A stretch of 55,288 nt of DNA from Bacteroidales bacterium (GCA_017882335.1 JADGPR010000012.1:1-55288), one strand, 5' to 3'. Positions 8,957 through 17,387 are shown, numbered from the stretch's first letter. Program-made: numbers and translations. The notes: generated from the sequence alone by a model not told the origin.

Positions 8957-10579
8957 TTACAGAAGGATCAGTTTCTGGGTATAGGTAGTTTTCAGGGTTG
9001 TCCACTTGACGTAATACACCCCTTTAGGCTGGCCGGCCAGATCAATTGTGCAGGTGGAATTCCCTTTCCTGATTGCTGAATGATAAACAATTATTCCGTT
9101 GTTGTTTGTTATTGTAAGCTCCGCTGGGTGGTTCAGCGGTTGTATTGATTCTAAAAACACTTTTCCGGTTGAAGGATTCGGGTATAACCGGAATTTTTCT
9201 GCCGATTTTTCTTCAACTCCAAAAACGGGGTTATCCACATAAAACGCGTGAACCAAAACCAGGTTTTCAACAAGGCTTCCGAAATAAAAATCGTACCAGC
9301 CAGGCTCAAATCTGTATATATCAGACATGAAGAAATCAAAACAGGTATCGCTGTAATAATGTCTGTAGTTTTGCGGCAGACTGATCCCATTCTCGCCTAC
9401 TACGTAAAGGTGTGTACAGGTATTGAAGTGCGTATTTCTTCCTTTAACAAGCATATATTGGCCCCCGTTAAAATTCCCTAGGCTGTCGGTCGCAAATAAT
9501 GAATCCGGAGTAAGGGATTCAATGGAAGGGGGATTGGGCCCTTCTGTAATGGTCAGCCCACCGGGTAAAAACAAAGAATCGCAGAGAGGGTCAACCGTAA
9601 AAACGTCATAGGTGCCAACGGGCAAAAGGTAATCTATGTTCATTTGAACCTGGAGGAGGGTTTCAGTGAAGCCTAAGCAGGTAGTATAGATATACTGATT
9701 TAAGTACGTGTTAATTGAATGGTCGTCTGATTTTCGAAGACCCGCGTGAACGTAGAAAAAACCGTACTCGGGAAATTGATTAAATGCGGTATGCAAACCG
9801 GTAACCTGAAGAGTGATGTCTCCTCCGCGCTGCACTGTGTCTGGTGCACATGAAACAAGGGAAGGACGGTCCGTGGTCGCAGTAATCTCAAACCCGTTTG
9901 CAAGAATGATATCTCCGTCAACCCAGGTGTTACCCAGGTGCACATCGTATAACCCGCCCGAAACAGTGAACGGAATAACATACCTGACCTTCATTATTCC
10001 CGGTAGCCAGTATTGAACATCCCAGGCCTGTATGGTGTCGGGGCCAAGCACCAGGTATGAAAAATTATTCCAGTAGTCGAAGTGGCTGTTGATCGTAGTG
10101 ATAAAAGTCGTAACCACCTTGCCGGCGACGGAACTGTCGGGACTCAGAGATACTATCTGGGGAGGTGTCGGGTCAGGGTCGATCATGAAAGCGCCGGGGT
10201 TAATTAGTGTTATGGGATAAGGGTCCCAATAATTATAATGCATGACAAAATCGTAGTACCCAAGGGGCTTGCTATGTGTGAGTGTGATCGTGACGTCCGC
10301 GGTTGTATCGTTGATGTAATTATAAATCCAGGGATACTGGAGGTGGGCCGTCCCCTGGACAAGTTCAAAATATAAGGCATTGTGGTTCCATGTCAAAAAA
10401 TGGGTGCCATGTGCGTTCACACGGATGATCACATCATCGCCACTGTAACCACTCGTGGGGGAAATGCTTTCAATTGACTGTGCCCGGCATCCATGCCCCG
10501 GGTCCGTGCAATAAAATGCAGCCAGAAAGAACGCGATTTTTATACCGATTCCGATAAATTCTGCCAGATACTTATTCAT
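8957..10579 (-). CDS. Secreted T9SS cargo with IPT/TIG-like repeats
   Basis: A 540-residue secreted protein. I prefer the ATG at 10579 (MNKYLAEFIG) because it puts the hydrophobic segment IAFFLAAFYC at the N-terminus; a start at 10621 would add 14 polar residues. Four related beta-sandwich units of about 90-110 residues follow. Each opens with a 'P-x-I-x-S-L-x-P-D-S' phrase (IESISPTSGYSGDDV, PQIVSLSPDSSVAGK, PSLVSCAPDTVQRGGD, PSIESLTPDSLFATD), as in IPT/TIG domains. The last 80 residues are a T9SS type A sorting domain (FRLYPNPSTGKVFLES ... GQPKGVYYVKW). Likely surface-exposed adhesin or scaffold; no catalytic residues seen. Confidence 0.85.
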   Translation of the reverse strand: MNKYLAEFIGIGIKIAFFLAAFYCTDPGHGCRAQSIESISPTSGYSGDDVIIRVNAHGTHFLTWNHNALYFELVQGTAHLQYPWIYNYINDTTADVTITLTHSKPLGYYDFVMHYNYWDPYPITLINPGAFMIDPDPTPPQIVSLSPDSSVAGKVVTTFITTINSHFDYWNNFSYLVLGPDTIQAWDVQYWLPGIMKVRYVIPFTVSGGLYDVHLGNTWVDGDIILANGFEITATTDRPSLVSCAPDTVQRGGDITLQVTGLHTAFNQFPEYGFFYVHAGLRKSDDHSINTYLNQYIYTTCLGFTETLLQVQMNIDYLLPVGTYDVFTVDPLCDSLFLPGGLTITEGPNPPSIESLTPDSLFATDSLGNFNGGQYMLVKGRNTHFNTCTHLYVVGENGISLPQNYRHYYSDTCFDFFMSDIYRFEPGWYDFYFGSLVENLVLVHAFYVDNPVFGVEEKSAEKFRLYPNPSTGKVFLESIQPLNHPAELTITNNNGIIVYHSAIRKGNSTCTIDLAGQPKGVYYVKWTTLKTTYTQKLILL

Positions 10580-10621
10580 GGTTTGTCGTTTTTGGGGGTT
10601 ATTGGTTTCCGAAAACGTCAA

Positions 10622-10908
10622 TTAAAAATCAATATTTTATAACTGGAACTGGTTTCGCATTACCCGGAACTATTACTTTATTTTACTGTTTCAGCTTCGG
10701 GCTTAATTGATTTATTATCCACCGAAACAACTGATTCATCAAAAATAATAAAATTTTTTAGAATTCCCAAATTTACCCTTGTGATCACTTGATGAATAAT
10801 CATTTTTTCAGAATGGACCTGAATCGCATCGCTCCCCGAAAGAGGCTCTGATTAATCGTGTACATTCAGGAATCTCACCATCCAGAACTCTCCGATGAAT
10901 TGGTGGAT
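10622..10908. other. Gene-poor stretch before the tRNA promoter
   Basis: A/T-rich intergenic DNA between the start of the IPT-repeat gene and the tRNA promoter. I found no credible frame, hairpin or repeat in it. Confidence 0.5.
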
Positions 10909-10939
10909 TTTGGTTTATTCGAAATAATATGTAATTTTG
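10909..10939 (+). promoter_or_regulatory. Bacteroidota-type promoter of the tRNA-Asn unit
   Basis: TTTG at 10909-10912, 19 bp, then TAATTTTG at 10932-10939. This fits the Bacteroidota sigma consensus TTTG-N19/20-TAnnTTTG exactly. Transcription would start near 10945, just ahead of the decayed tRNA copy. Confidence 0.75.
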
Positions 10940-10954
10940 CCGTCCCAAAAATCT

Positions 10955-11006
10955 TCCTCAGTTGGTTAGAATCCCGCATGTGCGGGATTAATCAGTGGGT
11001 CGGGGA
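10955..11006 (+). pseudogene. Decayed tRNA-Asn copy
   Basis: This 52-bp stretch lies 16 bp upstream of the intact tRNA-Asn and shares its blocks in order: TCCTCAG, TTGGTTAGA, TTAATCAG-GGGTC and a final GGGGA. The D-stem part TAGCTCAG is missing, as expected from recombination between the two CTCAG copies in the tRNA 5' end. The anticodon arm is replaced by the palindrome ATCCCGCATGTGCGGGAT, and the T-arm is lost. It cannot fold as a tRNA. It lies under the promoter at 10909, so it is probably in the tRNA primary transcript. Confidence 0.6.
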
Positions 11007-11022
11007 AAAATTAAAAACGCAT

Positions 11023-11096
11023 TCCTCAGTAGCTCAGTTGGTTAGAGCATCTGACTGTTAATCAGAGGGTCACTGGTTCAAGTCCAGTCTGGGGAG
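11023..11096 (+). tRNA. tRNA-Asn (anticodon GTT)
   Basis: Full cloverleaf. Acceptor TCCTCAG pairs with CTGGGGA; D-arm GCTC-AGTTGGTTA-GAGC; anticodon stem TCTGA/TCAGA with loop CTGTTAA, anticodon GTT at 11057-11059; variable GGGTC; T-arm ACTGG-TTCAAGT-CCAGT; discriminator G at 11096. CCA is not encoded. A long hairpin follows 1 bp later. Confidence 0.95.
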
Positions 11097-11097
11097 C

Positions 11098-11144
11098 TTC
11101 AAACAAATAGCCGTTCCGAGAATCGGAACGGCTATTTGTTTGAA
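11098..11144 (+). terminator. Perfect 22-bp hairpin after tRNA-Asn
   Basis: Arms 11098-11119 and 11123-11144 are exact inverse complements over 22 bp around a GAA loop. The G/C core AGCCGTTCCGA/TCGGAACGGCT is followed by ATTTGTTT and mirrored by AAACAAAT on the left. It can therefore work as a terminator in both directions. It is the likely 3' end of the tRNA transcript. Confidence 0.8.
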
Positions 11145-11148
11145 CAAT

Positions 11149-11287
11149 CGAACATTCGATCAACGAGTTCTGAATTCAGATCTGACTTCAAAGATCGTTG
11201 ATCAATATTCGAGTACTCAGTTCCGCAATCAACAATTCAGATTTCAATTCTTACTTCAAAACTCGTTGATCTATTGCTCGAGTATTC
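11149..11287. repeat. Hairpin repeat family C, copy C1 plus half copy
   Basis: Arm 11149-11166 (CGAACATTCGATCAACGA) pairs with 11195-11211 (TCGTTGATCAATATTCG). A further half copy, ending CGTTGATCTATTGCTCGAG, fills 11225-11287 and runs into the stop codon of the four-helix-bundle gene. It is the same family as 11762-11823 on the other side of that gene. Confidence 0.75.
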
Positions 11288-11669
11288 AAATGCCTTTTTT
11301 TATCTTCCTGTTTCTTTCGGCGGTCTGAATACTCCTGACAAATATTGAAATCAATTCATTGCATTCCATGAGACAATTATCCAGCAGTACATCCTTATTC
11401 TGAAGATTAATTTGTCTGAGTATTTTCAATGAAATGTACGATTCCCTCAACTCTTTCAAAGCAACTTTCATTTTATGAATAAAATCGTTGGAGGATTCAG
11501 CGCTTTTTGCTTCTCCGTAATTCAAGGCTGGAGCGGTTCCTGACCGGATCAGTTGTCCGGAAATATTTCGTGCGCTGATAGTCGTTGGTAAGGACTCAAC
11601 AAGTGTTGCAATTTTGACGGCAAACTCAACAAGCCGGTCTTCAAGATCAAATTTCTTTTCCTTTTCCAT
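11286..11669 (-). CDS. Four-helix-bundle protein (23S rRNA intervening-sequence protein family)
   Basis: A 127-residue, all-helical, charged protein. It carries the hallmarks of the 23S rRNA intervening-sequence protein/four-helix-bundle family (TIGR02436-type): an opening FDLEDRLVEFAVKI helix, then SGQLIRSGTAPALNYGEAKSAES, then VALKELRESYISLKIL. Some homologues lie inside 23S rRNA intervening sequences, and many more stand alone in Bacteroidota genomes; function unproven. Here the gene stands alone and is enclosed by hairpin repeats of one sequence family (11149-11287 and 11762-11823), the first touching its stop codon. A paralogue at 46327 is enclosed by a different family. Possibly a small mobile cassette. 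Confidence 0.85.
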   Translation of the reverse strand: MEKEKKFDLEDRLVEFAVKIATLVESLPTTISARNISGQLIRSGTAPALNYGEAKSAESSNDFIHKMKVALKELRESYISLKILRQINLQNKDVLLDNCLMECNELISIFVRSIQTAERNRKIKKGI

Positions 11670-11761
11670 TTTTTAGGTTTTAATCAATAACAAATGATTT
11701 TTATCCTTAATCAGGAAAAAGCAAAAAGGTAATATCGATTTGGGAATTTTTTTTGAACAAT

Positions 11762-11823
11762 CGAATATCGATCAACGATCTGTGAAATCAGATCGAAATT
11801 CAGATTTCGTTGATCGATATTCG
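11762..11823. repeat. Hairpin repeat family C, copy C2
   Basis: CGAATATCGATCAACGA (11762-11778) and TCGTTGATCGATATTCG (11807-11823) are exact inverse complements over 17 bp, around a 28-bp loop rich in TCAGAT/ATCAGA words. It lies 93 bp upstream of the four-helix-bundle start. Confidence 0.8.
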
Positions 11824-11930
11824 AGTATTCATTGGTGTTTCCAGATTGACAGCCCCAGAATTACAAATTCTGCCCTGGTAACCTTCCTGTGAATCAAATG
11901 ATAATAATCCGACGAGGCCTAAAAGTTCAC

Positions 11931-11938
11931 TATATTTG
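11931..11938 (+). promoter_or_regulatory. Probable -7 box of the YCF48-repeat gene
   Basis: TATATTTG matches TAnnTTTG and lies 17 bp before the ATG at 11956. I see no TTTG at the -33 distance. Confidence 0.4.
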
Positions 11939-11955
11939 AAGGAAATATCAAAAAC

Positions 11956-14163
11956 ATGCCCAAAACTTATAGGGTATTATTTCTTTTACTATGCCTTTAT
12001 TTTGTTCAGGATAATGCAGAATGTCAGGGATGGGAAAGATTGCATCCTGTTACAACCAGCAGTACCTTAACATCCATTTTTTTTGCAGATTCTCTTACGG
12101 GGTTTGCTGTTGGTACATCCGGGACTATTCTAAAAACAAACAATGCCGGCAGATTTTGGTCACAACCTGATACGGTAACATCAAATAATTTAAACTCCGT
12201 TTATTTTATCAATTCACAAACAGGGTATGTTGCAGGAGATTCCGGCACCATTCTAAAAACGATAGATAGTGGAGAACATTGGCTTGCTCAGAATTCTAAT
12301 ACTTTGAATAACCTCACTGGTGTTTTTTTTACCAGTGAAACAAATGGTATTGCAATAGGTGAAAAAGGAACGATAATAAAAACAAACGATGGTGGAACCA
12401 CATGGGTGTGGCATGGAATGTCTTCAGATATTAATTTGAGTAAAATTTTTCTTACGGACTCACAAACAGGATTTGTGATTGGCAGTAAATCATATGGATA
12501 TACTATTTATAAAACTATTGATGGCGGGTTAAACTGGAATGGACTAGTTGTCGTTTCATCAAGTACCGGCTATTTTTACTCTTTGAATTTCCCAACGCAT
12601 GATACAGGATATATTGGCGGCATAGAAGGCAATATCTTTAAAACAACTGATGGTGGCGGAACATGGGTAGCACAATCCTGTGGCGTATCTGAATTTATTG
12701 AATCTCTTAGTTTTGTTGATGCAAATACGGGTTATGGAACAGGAGGAGCCAACCTTACGCTTGGATTTGTTATCAAAACCGTTGATGGAGGTAAAACATG
12801 GACCAGAACAACACCCAATGATGTTTTTAACCAGCAGGAACTAAGAGATATTTTTTTTACCAATAAAAATACTGGCTTTGTCATAAGCAGGGAAGCGAAC
12901 ATCTCGAAATCGATTGATGGAGGATATACCTGGAATGAAACGACCCTTCGTGGTCGCTGTTTATTTAATACCGTTGTATTCATTGATTCAACAAATGGCT
13001 TCATCGGAACCGGATCTGATAAAATAATGGGAACTTCCGATGGTGGAGATAACTGGGAAATTTTCAATACCGGAACCACAGGTGAAGCGTTCAATTTCTC
13101 ATCAACTTCAATAAAGAAAATCTGTTTTCTATCAAATAAAATGGGTTATGCAATTGGTGAGTCCGGACTATTTTACAAAACAAATGACCGTGGACAATCC
13201 TGGCATTGTGACACAATGTTAACAGCTAGTTATTCCGAAAGCTTAACATCAATGTCTTTCCCGGATACTTCCACAGGATATATTCTTGTTACCAGACAAT
13301 ATTATCCGTCCGGATTTGGATCCTTCATTTTAAAAACAATTGATGGTGGAACAACATGGAGCAAAATGCCCTTCTCTCCAATTTATGGATTATATTCCAT
13401 ATTATTCCTTACGAAGCAGACTGGGTTTGTAACGGGTGTAAACGGAACAATTTTTAAAACCATAGATGGAGGCGTGAATTGGATGTTAATTCCAACCTCA
13501 ACAACATCAAATTTGTACGCCATTTCATTTCCGTCAAATAATACGGGTTTTGTTGCAGGCAGTAAAGGCCTCATTCTCAAATCTTCAAATGGAGGGTATA
13601 CCTGGACGGACCAATCGTCATTACCCACCATGGATTTTTATGATTTATTTTTCTTAGATCCATCTTATGGTTTTATTGTTGGGAATCAGGGTGCCATCTT
13701 GAAAACAATTGATGGAGGTAACACTTGGACAACTCAGGAAAGCGGGAATAACGGATATTTAAGAAGTATATGGTTCACTTCAAAGAAAATAGGTTATATC
13801 TGCGGATATGAATGTTTTCCAAGTGGAGGGTATGCAATATGTGATGGAATTATCTTAAAAACAACGAATGGTGGTAATGTTGGGGTATCTAATAATAACA
13901 GAAGTGAATTTTTAGAGGTAAAAATATACCCTAACCCGTCTGAGAATGAATTAACATTGTCAATCTATACTCCTCAACAAATAAATTTTTCCGCAGATCT
14001 ATACCAAATAACAGGTCAATGGATAGAAACGCTATTCAACAAAGAGCTTTTTACGGGAACCCATCTGTCCCAAATAAAAAGAAATGACCTGCCTGCTGGT
14101 GTTTATATTTTGTCAGTTAAGACTGATAAAGAAATTCATTCATTAAAAATCATTTTCCTTTAA
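11956..14163 (+). CDS. Secreted T9SS cargo with YCF48-like propeller repeats
   Basis: A 735-residue secreted protein with an N-terminal signal (about residues 5-23, YRVLFLLLCLYFVQ). Nearly the whole body is about 13 copies of a 45-50-residue YCF48/BNR-like repeat. The repeat pattern is 'S-I-x-F-x-D/N-x-x-T-G-[FY]-x-x-G-x-x-G-x-I-x-K-T-x-D-G-G-x-T-W', for example TGFAVGTSGTILKTNNAG and TGYVAGDSGTILKTIDSG. Such repeats build one or two beta-propellers. A T9SS type A sorting domain starts near residue 655 (VKIYPNPSENELTLS ... NDLPAGVYILSVK). YCF48 proteins assist photosystem II assembly, but in Bacteroidota these repeats are generic surface scaffolds, so no photosynthetic role is implied. A/T-richer than its neighbours. 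Confidence 0.9.
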   Translation: MPKTYRVLFLLLCLYFVQDNAECQGWERLHPVTTSSTLTSIFFADSLTGFAVGTSGTILKTNNAGRFWSQPDTVTSNNLNSVYFINSQTGYVAGDSGTILKTIDSGEHWLAQNSNTLNNLTGVFFTSETNGIAIGEKGTIIKTNDGGTTWVWHGMSSDINLSKIFLTDSQTGFVIGSKSYGYTIYKTIDGGLNWNGLVVVSSSTGYFYSLNFPTHDTGYIGGIEGNIFKTTDGGGTWVAQSCGVSEFIESLSFVDANTGYGTGGANLTLGFVIKTVDGGKTWTRTTPNDVFNQQELRDIFFTNKNTGFVISREANISKSIDGGYTWNETTLRGRCLFNTVVFIDSTNGFIGTGSDKIMGTSDGGDNWEIFNTGTTGEAFNFSSTSIKKICFLSNKMGYAIGESGLFYKTNDRGQSWHCDTMLTASYSESLTSMSFPDTSTGYILVTRQYYPSGFGSFILKTIDGGTTWSKMPFSPIYGLYSILFLTKQTGFVTGVNGTIFKTIDGGVNWMLIPTSTTSNLYAISFPSNNTGFVAGSKGLILKSSNGGYTWTDQSSLPTMDFYDLFFLDPSYGFIVGNQGAILKTIDGGNTWTTQESGNNGYLRSIWFTSKKIGYICGYECFPSGGYAICDGIILKTTNGGNVGVSNNNRSEFLEVKIYPNPSENELTLSIYTPQQINFSADLYQITGQWIETLFNKELFTGTHLSQIKRNDLPAGVYILSVKTDKEIHSLKIIFL

Positions 14164-14736
14164 GTTCTTCTAGCATTGTGCTAATTCATGGATGCTGGTT
14201 TATTGAGTTACTATAAAACAGTGCAGCCCCTTATCGGTGTTTGACAATATTTCCTACCACACTACTTACATGATTCTTACTTCCTTATTTTCTTCTAACT
14301 AAGGTTTGCCTTCACGATTAAGTTACCCTCACAACAAGGTTTTATTATAGTATGGGAGGCTGTTAGGATGAATTATCTAAGCCAACGGAGTATTCAGCTT
14401 AAATGTGCAGACAGAGCCTCTACATTGATAAAAGGCTTCAGCTCATAGAGTTTCTTGAAATCTTCAAATAATTGGTTCGAGAATCGTTCACTAAGGGGAG
14501 CAAATCAAAATAAGGCGACAGAGATGTCGCCTTGTTCTTTTATTGTCAAGCGATTCGGTAGTTGCAACTTTCTTTTCTAACAAGTTTTTTAGTGCGATGA
14601 TCAGCACGAATGAACGAAACCGACTATCTATACGCTTGGGTTAAAATTGCAGGTCTGTCAATGCTGGTCTTGTTATACCGGCCGAGGGATAGTCAATCGT
14701 ATTGGTTTCTGCAGTCTCGAACCAACCAATTAATCC
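14164..14736. other. 573-bp stretch without an intact gene; possible gene remnant
   Basis: No open frame of useful length with coding character. In one frame the stretch 14444-14510 reads IEFLEIFK, stop, LVRESFTKGSKSK, stop, which looks like the eroded end of a small gene. The phrase AAGGGGAGCAAATCAA (14494-14509) has a near copy at 17417-17432. A terminator hairpin follows at 14512. The rest, to 14736, shows nothing I can name. Confidence 0.4.
14512..14544 (+). terminator. Hairpin terminator in the 14.2-14.7 kb gap
   Basis: AAGGCGACA (14512-14520) and TGTCGCCTT (14525-14533) pair perfectly over 9 bp around GAGA, followed by GTTCTTTTATT. It may have served a gene now lost, or the T9SS gene ending at 14163. 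Confidence 0.7.
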
Positions 14737-15729
14737 CTACCTCGAAACTGTTGGATTAATCATCGATACACCAATTCTTTCTCCTTCTTTGATCACAGTT
14801 TCATAACCCTTTAAAGTATTAATCAATAAATCTTCATCGATGCGAATTTTGTTTTTTTCAAACAGCAGCACTACCGTGGAACCCCCAAATTTGAAATACC
14901 CTTTCTCTTCCCCTTTTTTTACAAAATTCCCTGTATAAGTCTGTACGATACTTCCTACCATGGTTGCACCTACTTCAGTCATCACAACATCTCCAAACAA
15001 GGGGTTTGACATGATGGTAAATTCCCTTTTGTTCAGGCAGAATATTTCAGTCATTTTGCGCAAAGCAAGGGGGTTAACTGAATAATATTCACCGTCAATC
15101 CGGGTGATGGGTGATACACTTCCGCTAATGGGAAAATGGAAACGGTGGTAATCGAAAGGGGCAAGCCGGATGATCACCAGGGTGCCATCAAGGTAATTTT
15201 GAGCAAGGCGGGCATTATTCAAAAACGAAAAAATATCGAAGCGGTATCCTTTGATGATAAAATCGCTGTTGCTGATATTGGCATATGCCAGTATTTTTCC
15301 ATCGGCAGGCGACACTGTAACGGTTGAGTTGGTATCCAGCGGTCTGGCATTATTCTTTAGTTTCCGGGTAAAGAAATCGTTGAAAGAGTTGAACTCCTGT
15401 TTTTGGGCGGTACTCATGTCGATATCAAATTCTTCAACAAAGGGTTGTATTTTTTTGGTCGATGAAGGACGATCCATTCTATTGCCATAAACAGACGAAA
15501 CCACCTTTCTTTTGGCCAACGCCCACAATGTTGCTTCGCCAACCGGATTATTATACAGCCACACCAACCACTTTTCGCCAGCCACTTTTTCCGTTTTTAA
15601 CAAGCCACTTTGCCTATCGTAATATTGGATGGGAGCTTGTGGCGGCAATGGATATAAAGCCAGTATGGCAATGACAGCAAGCAAAAACAAAATGAGGCCC
15701 CACCTCTTTTTAGTTTTTGAAATGTTCAT
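14737..15729 (-). CDS. psd: Phosphatidylserine decarboxylase family protein
   Basis: A 330-residue enzyme expected to decarboxylate phosphatidylserine to phosphatidylethanolamine using a self-generated pyruvoyl group. An N-terminal membrane helix (about residues 11-28) anchors it. Family motifs in order: FNDFFTRKLKNNARPLD, VTVSPADGKILAYA, LAPFDYHRFHFPISG, EVGATMVGSIVQTY, and KGYFKFGGSTVVLLF in the last fifth. The GGST in this motif corresponds to the LGST/GGSS self-cleavage site; the Ser would become the pyruvoyl prosthetic group after cleavage into beta and alpha chains. It is the long form, with about 100 residues before the catalytic domain. Monocistronic. Confidence 0.9.
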   Translation of the reverse strand: MNISKTKKRWGLILFLLAVIAILALYPLPPQAPIQYYDRQSGLLKTEKVAGEKWLVWLYNNPVGEATLWALAKRKVVSSVYGNRMDRPSSTKKIQPFVEEFDIDMSTAQKQEFNSFNDFFTRKLKNNARPLDTNSTVTVSPADGKILAYANISNSDFIIKGYRFDIFSFLNNARLAQNYLDGTLVIIRLAPFDYHRFHFPISGSVSPITRIDGEYYSVNPLALRKMTEIFCLNKREFTIMSNPLFGDVVMTEVGATMVGSIVQTYTGNFVKKGEEKGYFKFGGSTVVLLFEKNKIRIDEDLLINTLKGYETVIKEGERIGVSMINPTVSR

Positions 15730-15760
15730 CTGTTATTATTTGTTTTTTATGAGTCAGATG

Positions 15761-15780
15761 CCTGCCTGCCGTCAGGCAGG
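15761..15780. repeat. Palindromic CCTGCCTG element, copy 3
   Basis: CCTGCCTG (15761-15768) and CAGGCAGG (15773-15780) pair over 8 bp around CCGT. The core is the same as at 6196, but the AAATTT flank is absent. It lies just upstream of the phosphatidylserine decarboxylase start. Confidence 0.6.
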
Positions 15781-15939
15781 GAATACGCCAGATTGAATCT
15801 AATATCATCATAGGTTGGTGATTTATTCCAAACATGACTATTTCATGTTTGCTTTGTTTGCCTTGAATAGCAAATATAGAACAAAGTCCAATAAATCATA
15901 GCACTGATCAGATGGGGTTATCCTGTGACACTTTATGAC

Positions 15940-15947
15940 TATATTTG
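15940..15947 (+). promoter_or_regulatory. Probable -7 box of the T9SS gene at 16014
   Basis: TATATTTG matches TAnnTTTG, 66 bp before the ATG. No clear -33 TTTG. Confidence 0.35.
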
Positions 15948-16013
15948 ACCTCTGGGATTGTTAGGGATTCTTAAGGCCATTTAATACAATGCCAGCTATA
16001 AACATTATCAGAT

Positions 16014-17387
16014 ATGAAAAAGTTCATGCTTGTTTTTACACTTGTTCTTTCAGCCACTCTTTATGCTCAACAACCGTTGACCATAACTGAACCATCGGAC
16101 TTCAAATGGACCTATGTAGGGTATAAGGGATTCTCAGCTGGCGCAGCAAAGGATATCAGCCTGGCAATTAATGAATCCGGTCAGCCTTACGTTGCATTCA
16201 TTGATGGGGCAAATGGCTGGGATGCAACTGTTATGAAATTTAATGGAACATCGTGGGAATATGTCGGTGTTCCGGGATTTACACTTTTCGGAGCTACTAA
16301 TACGGGTTTGACATTCAGTGCATCCGGCGACTTATTTATCGTTTATAAAGATTGGGGAAATTTTTATATGCAGGCCTCAGTTAGAAAGTTTGACGGAAAT
16401 AGCTGGATACCGGTCGGAATTGAAGGATTCTCTGGGAGTGAGATTTCTGAGCCGTGCATTGCTATCGACCCTTTCAGCGATCAACCCTATGTGGCATTTG
16501 CAGTTGATCCGCAAGGGGGAAAAATTTCAGTGATGAGATTTGACGGACAACATTGGGTGACCGTTGGTGTACCGGCATTCACTCCCGGTGAGGCCATGGA
16601 TCTGAGTCTCGCATTTAGTCCGCTTGACGGACATCCATACATCGCATTTTGTGATGTCGGAAATGGCTTTAAAACCTCAGTAATGAAATTTGATGGAACA
16701 ACCTGGACCTATATAGGATCCCCTGGTTTTTCGGCAGGAATAGCATATTATACAAGTCTTGCATTTAATCCCTCTGATGGTATGCCATATGTGGGTTATA
16801 AGGATTACATGTATTCTTCCAGAGCGACCGTAAAAAAATTTGATGGCGCAAATTGGGTCAATGTTGGTACTCCAGGTCTTTCGGAAGGTGAAGTTGAAAG
16901 CACATGCCTATCCTTTAGTCCCAGTGGATCTCCTCATCTGATTTATAGGGATTTTGCTACCGTTTACCCGGTCACCGTAAGGAGGCTTGATGGTTCAGAC
17001 TGGGTACCTGTTGGAAATCCTTCATCGGGAAATGCATACCAAACAAAACTGGCATTTTCAACTTCTGGCAAGCTTTTCATAACATTCATTGATACGAAGG
17101 CATGTGTGATGCAATGCGACACCAATAATACCGGGATCAAGGTGCCTGACGAACCATCCTTATCAATCTGTCCGAATCCTGCATCAAATATTATTGTAAT
17201 TAACCTTTCCTCTTATTGGTATTACAAAAATATTTTCATCACTTCCCTTATCGGTCAACCCCTAATCACATGCCGGGTTATTGAAGCCAAAACCACTTTA
17301 GACATTAGTGCCTTACCCAGCGGAGTTTATTTGGTGAAGATTGTCGGTAAGGATGGCGAGCAGGTAGGAAAGTTCATCAAGGAATAG
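16014..17387 (+). CDS. Secreted T9SS cargo with propeller-like repeats (paralogue of 53359)
   Basis: A 457-residue secreted protein. Signal peptide MKKFMLVFTLVLSATLYAQ. The body is about seven repeats of about 48-50 residues, each carrying 'V-M-K-F-D-G-x-x-W-x-x-V-G-x-P-G-F-[ST]' followed by 'L-A-F-[SN]-P-x-x-G-x-P-Y-[VI]-A-[FY]-x-D'. Examples are VMKFNGTSWEYVGVPGF and VMKFDGTTWTYIGSPGF. The repeat length and aromatic pattern suggest a six- or seven-bladed propeller. The T9SS type A sorting domain starts near 385 (LSICPNPASNIIVINLS ... ISALPSGVYLVKI). The protein at 53359 has the same repeats and layout, so the two are dispersed paralogues. No catalytic residues seen; a surface binding role is an inference. 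Confidence 0.85.
   Translation: MKKFMLVFTLVLSATLYAQQPLTITEPSDFKWTYVGYKGFSAGAAKDISLAINESGQPYVAFIDGANGWDATVMKFNGTSWEYVGVPGFTLFGATNTGLTFSASGDLFIVYKDWGNFYMQASVRKFDGNSWIPVGIEGFSGSEISEPCIAIDPFSDQPYVAFAVDPQGGKISVMRFDGQHWVTVGVPAFTPGEAMDLSLAFSPLDGHPYIAFCDVGNGFKTSVMKFDGTTWTYIGSPGFSAGIAYYTSLAFNPSDGMPYVGYKDYMYSSRATVKKFDGANWVNVGTPGLSEGEVESTCLSFSPSGSPHLIYRDFATVYPVTVRRLDGSDWVPVGNPSSGNAYQTKLAFSTSGKLFITFIDTKACVMQCDTNNTGIKVPDEPSLSICPNPASNIIVINLSSYWYYKNIFITSLIGQPLITCRVIEAKTTLDISALPSGVYLVKIVGKDGEQVGKFIKE

Noticed and set aside
11956-14163. YCF48-like repeats as a sign of photosynthesis
   Set aside because: The repeat is a common surface-protein module in Bacteroidota; no photosystem genes are present, and the protein has a T9SS tail.
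14470-14502. Possible 3' end of a tRNA (GGTTCGAGAATC ... AAGGGGAGC)
   Set aside because: The T-stem does not pair, and no partner for the acceptor strand is found upstream.
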